DNA of 64,000 nt from positions 17,134,015 to 17,198,014 of the forward strand of contig CM055190.1 in the NCBI GenBank assembly GCA_029224185.1, given 5' to 3'. The DNA is from Karalla daura. Its lineage: Eukaryota > Chordata > Actinopteri > Chaetodontiformes > Leiognathidae. The notes below the pieces were generated by a model that was given only the letters and a program-made list of their open reading frames with translations, was not told the DNA's origin and did no database searches. Shown one piece after another: positions 27,075 through 37,900 of this stretch. Both the position numbers and the translations under genes were made by a program. Numbering within the stretch: the first letter of the stretch is position 1; the number at the start of each line of letters is the position of its first letter.

Positions 27075-27107
27075 GCAGCTTCAACGTCCAGTACACGTTG
27101 AAGCTGC
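27075..27107. repeat. Perfect 13-bp inverted repeat in the promoter
   Basis: Arms GCAGCTTCAACGT (27075-27087) and ACGTTGAAGCTGC (27095-27107) flank a 7-base spacer, about 20 bases from the ZNF143-type site. Confidence 0.95.
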
Positions 27108-27127
27108 TTCCGGCTTATGATACCAGT

Positions 27128-27146
27128 GCATTGTGGGACATGTAGT
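27128..27146 (-). promoter_or_regulatory. ZNF143/Staf-type binding site
   Basis: Reads ACTACATGTCCCACAATGC on the minus strand. The family motif is approximately ACTACAANTCCCAGNATGC, so the ACTACA, TCCCA and ATGC blocks are all present with correct spacing. Confidence 0.75.
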
Positions 27147-27371
27147 TCCCCTTTCTTCTCCTTTATAATCTCCTCCGAGAATCTCCGAGCTAAAAGCCGA
27201 TTTGGGCTGTAAATGTTGACTACCGGTGTGTGAATGTGCCAACACGAAAGTCTGCGCTCCCATGCCCCCTCTCTTAGGGGAAAATAGGTTGAGGTGCCTT
27301 TTATTCGTGCACTACAACAACCAACGTCTCCCCGAATGAAAGCGAGGCAGTGTAAACACAACTCCAGGAAA

Positions 27372-27413
27372 ATGAAAAGATCGGGTGACAGTGAGGGGGA
27401 GAAGAGAAGAAAG
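27372..27413 (+). CDS. fto: fto coding exon 1
   Basis: Encodes 14 residues beginning MKRSGDSEGEKRRK, matching the short basic and acidic N-terminus of human FTO (MKR...), which carries its nuclear localisation signal. The start has A at -3. An in-frame upstream ATG at 27336 would add 12 basic residues but has C at -3. I chose the downstream ATG because it matches the family start. The donor AAG|GTATTG leaves phase 0. Confidence 0.88.
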
Positions 27414-28348
27414 GTATTGATAGCGTTTTTCTCCGTTAGGTCTGGTTTATTTCTAAGCCCTGTCGCTCGTTGAATATCTAATGCTCCTGCTGTGATGCTG
27501 CTGGCTGTATTTTACAGGCTGCAAAGCCGCGAATGGCAGCTGCATACCTCACCTTGCCTTGTTTCCTTTATTGTGTTTTCCATTTTTTCCCCTTTTGCTC
27601 GACCACAATGAAGAATTTTAGTTGCATTAAAAACGGCTTGTTGTCACGGACAGGCACAGCTGGCGAGAAGCCGTGGTTTGCAGGATAACACGTCAGGTGG
27701 CAACACCACGAGTTACAGATAATAGATAGAGGGGAGCAAAAATAAGAATATTCACACCATATTCTACATCACATCTTTTTTTAGATTACCTGATGGTAGT
27801 CAATAAAATCAAATAGGAAATTATGGATGCGAGACATGAGCAATGCAACATCTGCAACTTTCATAGGAGTTGCATAAACCTCTGTGCAACAGTGGGGAGA
27901 AATAGCAAAGTTGCTGTATCTCAGATTTGGCAAGGTGCCAGGCCAGCAGTCTGCAGCTGGAATCACTGTATATCCACAGAGGACACAACGAGCTCTGATG
28001 CACAGCACAGATTATAAGTTATTGGCCAGTGTTATGTTTGCAGTTCTAAATGAATCCCCCTTCTCTGTGTGTGTGTGCCAGGTGTAGGAGCCACCAAGGT
28101 GCTGTAAAATAACTTCACACATCATCAATAATGTGAGAGATGGGTGTGTCTAACCTGTGATGACCTGCTGTTGTGCGTTGAGCTCTTTTTCGTGCTGACC
28201 TGGACTTAAACAGGCTTTCACATGCTGTTTAAGCATAACTTAAATGTTTGTTGAGATTATACGAGAGAACAGGAAGGAAAAAAGGGATCTGCTGTGCCCA
28301 GAGCATCCTGGGTTGTGTCTTTGCCTGTAGCCACACTGTGTCTGTCTA

Positions 28349-28379
<31 letters not shown>

Positions 28380-31300
28380 TTCTTTCTTTCTGCCTCTCGG
28401 TCTGTGGCACATGTGTTTGGATCATGTCAGACAGCAGTGAAACTATGTAGGACGTGGTTCCTCCTGTTTATGAAAGCAGCCATGGCGGCCAGATGAGCGG
28501 CTCGGAGAGAGAACTCATTCCAGCTGGCCCTCAGGCAGTCAGGCAGCACAGCACAGACCTAATGACTTCTCTTCCTTTCTCTTTAGATAAATAAAAGGAT
28601 GAGCGAGAGGAATTGTAATTGCAAAACAGCTGTATGAGTGCAGAACAGCCAAGAAAGGAGCTCCTATGCATTTTAGACACTTGTTTGAACAATGTCAGTA
28701 TATAATGGCAGAGTTATTGTGATAACTAATAACTTGGATATGATGGTTGTCTTTGCCGGTAAGTGAGTGTTTGCCGCGCTGCACAAAGTGAGAGATGTGC
28801 TGTGATGGGTCCACTGTCATTCTGAGTTAGGGAATGCAAGCACCAGCAGATTAGTGCCAAATGAATTCACAATCTCCTGAGAAAATCCCACCATGCAGGT
28901 CCATATAACACACTGACAGGTGAGATCACTTTTTATGTGAAATAGAATCGGACACTGGCCTGTGAATACCTAACCAGGCAGAATTAACCGCACCTATCCA
29001 CTGTACGTCACATTTGTTTTAATTCAAAGATCTGAAATGACTTGTTTTACTTTGTCATGTACTACTGACACACAAGCTGTTGGTGTACAGCTATTAAAAA
29101 GACAGACCCGTCTGCTTGTGCAACGCTGTAGCTATGCAAATCACTCTGTTTTCACTAATTTCCTCCCTGCAGTAACTCTGAGCTCAAAGTATTTGATTGT
29201 TTTTGTAGTGGGATTGTCATCACAAGATGAATTTCGACACATGCCTTGGCAAGTGTGAGAGCAGCAGCGGCCCTGTCCCTTAACCTGATGTTCTAATGCT
29301 GTCTTTGATGAAAGTTCGCCATTTGGTCAGTGATGACATGTAAAAAGTGCTGTGTCGAAACAGGAAGTGTGTGTCTGTGCCTGTGGGTGTGTGCATGTGT
29401 GTGTGTGTGTGTGTGAGCGGCAGGCTAAGTAATGATCACACAGGGTCACCAGATGTTGGGAGGTCCTGTGCTCAGCCCAGCCCATCGCTTAGATCAGCCT
29501 CATTGGTTTGCTCTGGTTGTGGCACCTAGTGCAAGCTGTTTAGGGTATTTAATTTCTAAACACTCATTAAAATGGTTTGTGTTTCCCTTGGCAATTCTGT
29601 TAAATTAACAACTACCGAGGTAAAAGCTGATTATGTGGCCACACATCCAGACATGGTTAATCAATTTCCCTGCACAAAATGTTAGCCTGTGAATTAGTGT
29701 AAAGGAAACGATTTATGGCGACTAATGCCGACGTCCTGTCATGTCAAGCCTGGTGTTTTAGCAAGAGGGGGGTGTCAGATTCAGCACATTCAGCAGCTTT
29801 GCACTCTGCCGGCCATCTTTTTCTTACTTTTAACCCACGCTACATGCTGCTTGCTCTATTAATGAGCCAATAATGGAGAAATAGTGTTTGGCCCTGACAT
29901 AAAACATTGGTATGGATACCTTAGGCAGGGTAGCACATAAGCTCCAGTAGAGCTAGATTTACACCTATGCTCCACGTAGAATGCTAGAAAGGGAAATACT
30001 CGGCATGGGGGCCCTCACAGCTTCATCAGACCCCCACCGGTCGAGCAGTGGAAAAGCCAGAGCTCCGAAAAATACGGCTGTGGCAGATAATGATGCCATT
30101 ACACTAATGGAGCTGGCAAATGAAGGAGAACCCAGATGCCCCGCTTTATTACCGGAGGGGGCCATTTCCTCGCTGCATTCCTAATGGCCTGAGCACACAG
30201 TATTGATCAGGCTATCATGCTGCTAATCCTCTACAGAATTACTTATCGCCGGCTAGGTGTCGATCCACCGCACGCCCTGCTCTGGCCTTGCCGCTGGGCG
30301 GCTGCTGTGGGTCCGGCAGGGACCCACCGGGCCGTTTATCCAGTCATGATTTAGGGCCAAGCAGGGATGGCGTCTGGGAGGTCTTCAGCAGTGGGCTGGC
30401 CAGTTCAATGCGTTGGGGGAAAAAAAAAAAGGCAAATGAACCTTACAGGTTTCATTTAATTAAGGAGTAGGCAGTGATGTGGTTCCTCCCCCTTTATGGC
30501 TCCATTGGCTGCCGTGGGGCCAAGGAAGCTGTGAGGTTGGGTGTTGTTCTTGGTAATTGTGTTGTGCTGTAAATAAGAACAGGCAGGATGCAAGATTTCC
30601 ACCGGGCCGTTGGCCTGGTTTGATTACAAAGTGCCTTACATATCAAACTGGAGGAACTCCACATGGCAATTTGTTTCCCAAGGCCAAATTGTAGTTTGAA
30701 CCCCCACAGCTCCAGGTCTGATTACTCCAATTAAAATATTGGCTTTATATGAAAACTGTAGAGCATTGCCTAAATTATTCATGATGTTATTTGAACATGA
30801 CTGAGAATAGTGTAGCTCAGGCCCATCATCTTCGTCATTACAAATGAATAGGAAGGTCAGGTAGCATGGAGCACTTTGCCCAGGGCCTGTGACCTGTCAC
30901 ATATTTGGCCCCTTTACCGGGCCCCTGTGTGCATTAGCATCCATGGGGCTATTGGAAACATGGCATCTTTGCATCAGCAGCCCCCTCTTGTCACCCTTGG
31001 CCTCGGCTAATCAAAGAGTTTACCTTAAGGGGGGCATTTAGCCCTGTTCGTTAGCCCCCACTCCAGTAGCCATAAAGAAGTGTTTATATATTTCCATCTG
31101 GAACAACCTGTCGTGGCTAGGGAAACTAGCTATTGATCCAGATATTTAGTCATTTCTTTCTGCGTGTGCCATCAATATTGTGCAAACATCCGTCCATGTG
31201 AGGCTTGACCCCAGCCCCGGCCTCTATTTTTCGCTCCCGTAGGAGTTCAGTGATATACTATTCTGAAAAGTAAAATCAATGAATGAATATGAAGTTTTGG

Positions 31301-34300
31301 TGTGTAATATAGTGCAGGCCCAGGGCCCCAGGTCTTTCATTGATCTGCTGTGCGAGTGTTGGAGGGGGCTGATTAGTCTGCTGCTGAGCTTTTCCTCTAC
31401 ATGTCTTTACCTTGTCTTGACTATTTGATCTTTGGCTCATATATTTGGACTGAGTTGTTTACAGATCAGCTTGGTTAGTCAAGCCTCTCCCTGACATAAT
31501 TCAGCCACCGCACTAAAGCTGTGCATTGATGTCCCCGCTCAGTTTGTGCTGCAAGGTTGTCACATTTCACATCCGGTTAGAACTAATGAGACGTGATACT
31601 GAGATATGTACCATGTTGTTAGTTGACTTTATTCTTCTGAGGAACAGAAGGGTTTTTAGTTTAGTTTAGTTAACTGTTGATGCTCAGAGGAGGGTGCATC
31701 TTATTTCTAAAGAAGTGATGGAGAATGAGGTTGATTGTGACACCTTTTACCCCACTTCATCTGTGATGCAATTATTACTTGTCCCACAGCTGGTAACGTT
31801 CAAACACGAGCAAACTGTTTCCTGAAGTCAAGTTGGTCCACTGTTTATTAGCCGTGACATGGTTGTCTGTGGATGACATTCACCTATCAGGGTTCGGCCG
31901 GCTCCTCGTGATCAATGTGAGAAATCCTGCACATCGTTCCCTCGCTTCCCTACCACATTATTTTACAGCAGTCTGTGTTGAATGCATGACATTTTAAAGG
32001 TTCACCATGTCTACATTTGGTCTGCATCTGGAAGGATATCAACTTTTACAGCCCCGCCTGTATTGTCTCAGGGTATATGACTGAGATGGCTCACCACAGA
32101 CTCCCACATGTGCTTAAGGGGACCTGTGGTCTTACTAAAGGTTTGAATGGAAAAACAGAGATAACCTGTGTTACAGTTTGCTGTGTTTCGGGAATAGGAC
32201 GCCATGCTGAGCCTTAATATAACCAAAGTGGCCGTCTGCAGAGGTTTTCCCCATGTGCCGCCTGTAGTCTACTCCCTTCCGATTGGTTGGCCACTAAATA
32301 GCATGAGGCAAGATGCTAAATTAAAAAAAAAAAAGACTTCTACCAAAGGCAAAACTAGACACATTTCCACAGACTTTTCAATGATATGAGGCAACATAAA
32401 TCATCTGTCACGTCCATGGGTTTGTTTTTAACAGTGTGACTCTTTTGCAACGCCCCTGTCCTCTCCAAAAATAAAAGATGCTCATGCTAATTTGTTTGAG
32501 AAACGTTGAGAAATATCCAGTGAAATGCTGTATCTCTGTGTCTACTGTTACTAAGGCATGCTGCTTTGTTTAGCATTTACCACCCAGAAGCATGGAAGCA
32601 GTCACTTGGGTTGCCCAAAAAGCCCTTGACAGCTACCGCGTCTGACAGCCCCCGCCGAGCACCTCGTATCAGTGTGGCGGCATTAGCCACAGATGTCAGC
32701 GTGCTGGTGAACGCGGCCACGCCGTGGATCATGCAAACTGGCCAACCTCGTCAGCCGTCACATTCAATGAGATTACATCGAATGTGACCTGCCCGAGTGG
32801 GGTTCATCTGTCACGCATGTGTCCCGTCACAAGAGAGACATAGAATAATCAGTTCAATCAATAGATGGTGGCGGCTCATTGGATTGCTGCTGAATAAACA
32901 TGGGAGTGACCCTCTCACCTCGCGCACAGAGGCTAGATCCTCCTGGGGGTTCATTAGCCACTCGAGGCTGTGATCCGGCAACGTTGTTATTTTCTGTTTC
33001 TGTTTGTTTGGCATCCTGGTGTGTGTCTGTCTTGTTAATGCCTGACTATGTGTGTTGTGGTTGCTTGCTGATGCTAAGCGAACACAGCACCTAAGTGATA
33101 AAAGTATCCCAGCTTCGTTAGGACTGGTGGCACTGGTGAGATTTACACATTCATTCGGCCTCATTCAGCCCTCAGTCTCTATCAGTTATAATCAGTGTTA
33201 CCTGAACAGGGCTGAATAATTGCTGCCCGAGTTGCTGATTTTAGCCGTGGCGCCCATAAAAATGATTTCAGAGTGCAAAGCCACCTGCACAGGACAAAGC
33301 AGTCTTCACGCTGTTTATTTGTGAATTTATTTTCCTTTGTAGTGACTCACCTTTCCAATAAAGCAAACGTGCCTACCAGCACTGCTGCCTATGGTACTGC
33401 CCAACATCTGGTTCCAATGGAGAGTCCAAAGCCCTTCATCACAAAAGCTGCAGGGGACCTGGTTCACAAGACGCCGTAAATAGTAACTGTTAATTTGTAC
33501 ATCATAAGTTCTTTTCCATAAACGTGAGCAATGAAAGTGTGTTAAAATACCTGGCATTCGGTGTATCGCTCTGCAGAGGCTGAGCCAGGCCGTAGCACCG
33601 GGAGGCCCACGTGGCTTCCTCCGTTAACCACCATTAACAAAACACCACAGGTAGTTTCCACTCGTAAAAACAAGCATTATAATAATTTGTAATAGATTAA
33701 ACTATTACTTTCGAGCGCGAGTACTGTATGAGGCTCGACGTGTAAGGCCGAACAGTTCAGGTTTTGTGTGTGCAATTCGTAAAAAAGTTGAAACAACTGT
33801 GGTTCGAATTCCACCATCGGCAAAACAAAAGCATGACCCATGCCTTCCTTGAAACTGATCTAACAGACAGTGGTAAAAGAAGAATTTGTAGAATTTATAA
33901 GAGAAATAAAATAACTTACAGCGGTGTAAAAATAGTCCATTACAAGTCAAAGTCGTGCAATTAAAACCTCACCAAGAGCACAAATTTAATCGAAATCTAC
34001 TGAAAGTACGACATGTACACTTGACTTGATGTTCAGCTTAATCATGTGATCGTTTTACTTGGCTTCCCCTACTAACTATACAGGCTATTACTGGCGGTTT
34101 AATGCTCAGTGATGCAGCAGTTCAGTGATAAATCAGTGTGATATTTATCCTGTTGCTGTCCTGTAAGAACCACACGTCTCTTGACTGCCGCTCACTTGAC
34201 TGAAACACATTGTTTCCAAGATGATTTAAAGAGTTAATTTGGCTTAGCAAGAATTAGAACTTAATCCCGCAGCAAACTATAGGATTAGGTTCTTAATGTG

Positions 34301-34456
34301 ATTGTGATACTGTGATTCTCCAGAGTGAAAATAGAGGAAAGGCATATAGAATCATGAGATATGGAAATGTGTAGATTGCTGGACTGGAAAGGTAAAAAAA
34401 CAAACAAAAAAAAGTCACTAATAGATAAAGTTGTCTGTAAAATTATATATATATAT

Positions 34457-34488
<32 letters not shown>

Positions 34489-34961
34489 AGTTACATAGAG
34501 TTACATAAAAGTATTATATACCTAAATAGAGGAACTAGCTAGCGTTTTAGCAACCTTTTGAGTCGTATTCAGTTGCATTGTAGCATCTCAAATAAAACAA
34601 AACATAATGCTGTAATGTATAATTAAAGTGGGACCGGAACTGATCTATTTACAGCAGACAACTTGAATAACTTCTGGAACTTTCCGGCGCAGCTTCTCCT
34701 GGTTATCCTGTATTTCCGTGTATCGGTTGTATTGGTTGTTCCAGCATTTACTCTGAATCAAGTCTCTGAGAGGTGTCTGCTCACTTCAGGTAGTCTGTTC
34801 ATGTCTCAGTGATTCTTCCTCTGAGCCCCCCATGTGTTTTTTTCCTCATCAGCCTAACTTTTCCTTGCATATGCGAAGGAGCCAACGACAGCTTGACTGG
34901 CATGCTGTCAGACGGGCACTGCCTCTCCGACGATGGAGCATCAGCCTTTTCCTGAGAGCTC

Positions 34962-34998
<37 letters not shown>

Positions 34999-37900
34999 GA
35001 TATGTTTGTGTGTGTGTGTGTGTGCGCGCGTAGAAAAGTGGGGGTATTGTCAGGACGTGACCGGCACACTTTGCATGTTCTCCTCGAGACAGGTGCTCCT
35101 GGGTGAGCACTGGTGCATGACAGTTGCCTTTCATCGCTGTCTTCTCTACACTTAACCCCTGACCAGCCCCCCCCCCCCCCCTTCCTCCCCCTCCACATCC
35201 TCCACTCCTTCTCCTCTCCCACCCTCTCTCCTCCACGTCTGACCTCTTCTCGCGGCGCTTCCCTCGACCGTTCTGAGTGATGGACTGCGAGAGGCTTGGT
35301 GGGCGGGTTGTGCATTGTACGTGGCGGTGTGGTGCGGCAGGCTTGTCACAAGCCAAACACTGTCAGGCCACGGAAACCCAACTGTCCAGACTGAACTGCT
35401 CACACACACACGCACAGAAACACAAACACACACATCCTCAGCGCAACTTTTTGTTCAACAGTCCGTAATTCCATCCACCGGCGCTGTCAAGCACTTGATC
35501 AAATGTGCATAAAGAGAGGAGCCCCTTGGCTGAATCCCATCCCCTCTCTTCCCATCATAATGTAGGCAGATTTTCTCTCCTCCTGCCTGTTTCTTGAGCG
35601 CTGTTTATTCAGATGAGCCTGACTGGGGGGCAGCGGGTCACATCCACTTGCCTGGCTAAAGTGGTCCTGAGTTGAGGGTTGTCTCCAGTGAGATGGAGAG
35701 AGGGAAAAAACATGCGGCTGGGTTAGGGAGGGCTGCCGAGTGGTCATGTCAGGGCTGTTTTCGGGGCCATTTGTGTGTGTGTGTGTGCATGTGCCATGGC
35801 AGGGATAGGGGTTAGGGAGTTTGAGGGTTCACTTGTCAACCCCTGTGTCATGCTTGCCCTGGCCCTGTTATGTAGAGGGCATCCACTGTCATTTGTTGCG
35901 GGGCTGTTTGAAGTGGAGTGAGCCGCAGGAGCATAAAAAGCAGCCCGCGTGCTGCCAGCGCTCAGGTGCCGTCGCGTACCGCACATTCATTTAAAAGCAG
36001 AAACTCACAGGCTCCGCCAACTAATCCCCAAGTTAAGTTTGCGGCCTACCTACTTCATTTTTCCTTTTAAGAAATGTGTTTCGGGGTTGGCCCTTTAATC
36101 TAGACCAGACTTGTGTTAATTCAAGATGGCGACAGATGCAGATGTTTTCAATGGGATGTACTTAGTTTTATGTTGTTTTTCGTTTCTATTCTTTGAGCTC
36201 CATCATGTTAAGCGAAGTAGGTGGATTAAAGTCACGCTTGAGACCAACTCTGGTGAAGACACACTTAGGTAAGCCGCTGGTTCTCATCCAACAGTCATCC
36301 TGTACTTCCAAGTTTCCTGAAGTTTATCCCCACGCACGCACGCGTTGGTATCGGTGTTTGTCACTGGAGGTGTACGTGCGCGTTTCATCTGACATACATC
36401 TCCCACATTCTCTCCACGATGGGAAAAAAAAAAAAAAAAAGCAGCAATGGTTAAGACTCCTTAAACTTGTTGTCAGAATGTCAGCGAAGACACGAGCGCC
36501 GCGCGCACCACGAGCTTAATCCAACAACAGCCCGTCTGCCGCGCTGCGCGCCTGCTATCTGTGCGCCAGAGTGGACCCCTTCCTCGCCGCCATTGTCACA
36601 TATAGGGGGCACTGTCATGTATGAGATGGACTCATGTAAATGCGCTGACAGGCCACTGTCTGCGCTGACTGACAGCACAGAGGGATTGGGCTAATCTGAG
36701 TGACTGATTCGAGGCGCGCGGCGGCTCGCCTGTCCCCGCAACTCCTGAGAAATAGACAGCTTCAGTGGAGTTATCTGTGTTTGTAAGTCCTTCTGCTGCG
36801 CTGGGATGACAATAGGGATTAGTGCCAAGGTTCTTTAAACTGTTTTTTTTTTTTTTTTTCTTATTTTATTTTGGGATGGAGGGGAGGGAGGGGCCCCTCT
36901 TATCGGCGCCCCGGCAGGATGCTGCCGCAGCCACTTTTCCTTGACTGTCAATTAAAGAGGGGATCATTAACTTCAAGGGTATAAATGTTCTAACACTGGT
37001 ATTACGTTGGGAAGCTAAGTCGCTGACAGATGTTCCAACTTTAATTCTCCACTTGTTTTTTTGTCCTTTAATTAATTTATGTATCACTATTCGGGTTTTA
37101 AATATTTTTTCCCCCTGTCTGCTCTTTGTTAGCCTGTAATCTCAGTTACCATGGTAGTCGCAAAGACGATTGGGCCTTGTCACTCGCCTGTGTTCCTTAT
37201 GAGGTTCAATCGGCTAATGTATTCAATATCACCCAAACTGAAAGGTAAACAGCATCTAATGGCGTGCATGCCCGTGTCTCGTGCAGCCTGGAGGCCCGGG
37301 GCGGGAGGGGAACGGCGCGTCTGCCTCGGGTTCTCCGTGTGTTTCAGGAGGACGCTGCTGCGCCAAGACTATGCATGATGGGAACAAAACGAGCACGGCT
37401 TCTGTCTCAAAGTTTGCTTTTTTCTCTGGGAGGCGGGGTAATCGAAAGTCGCGTGCCACTTTGGGCGTACTAATGCGGGAAGCTGCGTCGGAAGTCGTGC
37501 GGCGCGGCGGAAGTATGGCCATGGCGCCGCAACAGGACACAGTAAGGTGAATCAGGCAGCGGCATGGAGATGGAAAACAAGGGGGGGGAGCGGGAGAGAG
37601 ATGGGCGACGGAGACTACTAATGGGCAAACTCTCTTCATCCACTACCACTGCCATCACCACCGCCACCCTCTTCTCTCCTGACAGCTCTTTTCCTTTGTT
37701 CTCCCCCCCCTCGGCCCACTCTCTGCCGGGGATTTGTGACAAGTTTTTGCGGGCTGATCAAACGCCGCAGTGACACCTGATTAGGATATAGTGCGTGTTT
37801 ACAGTCGTGCAAGGCGAGGACCCCCCCCCCCCACCCCCCTCCCTCTTCGCAGACAACAAGGGAGACTTCACCTTGACTAATTAAATTTGCACTGCAAGCC

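Larger units (their letters stand above)
27060..27371 (+). promoter_or_regulatory. fto: fto promoter and 5' UTR region, probably bidirectional
   Basis: It lies directly upstream of the first fto coding exon. On the minus strand, 27128-27146 reads ACTACATGTCCCACAATGC, a close match to the ZNF143/Staf motif that is common in bidirectional housekeeping promoters. A perfect 13-bp inverted repeat lies at 27075-27107. An in-frame TAG at 27285-27287 closes the fto frame upstream. In vertebrates this promoter is normally shared with rpgrip1l. The exact start site cannot be read from sequence. Confidence 0.7.
36310..37560. promoter_or_regulatory. Intragenic CpG-rich block in fto intron 1
   Basis: CpG density is visibly high around 36480-36560, 36705-36740 and 37290-37530, and low in most of the surrounding intron. 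The block includes a poly-A run (about 36423-36440), a poly-T run (about 36843-36860) and an enhancer-like AT-rich stretch at 36930-37260. It could be an orphan CpG island acting as an enhancer or an alternative promoter. Formal CpG observed/expected values were not computed. Confidence 0.5.

Noticed and set aside
27017..27361. 114-codon minus-strand frame over the fto promoter
   Set aside because: Antisense to the fto start region, with no similarity to the start of RPGRIP1L; likely chance in GC-richer promoter sequence.
33801..33812. GGTTCGAATTCC, a tRNA B-box-like word
   Set aside because: No A-box, no proper 5-bp T stem and no cloverleaf can be drawn around it.
34799..35356. 185-codon minus-strand open frame
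   Set aside because: It is opened by the GT/CA array and the polypyrimidine tract; low-complexity His-Thr and Gly-rich content with no family similarity.
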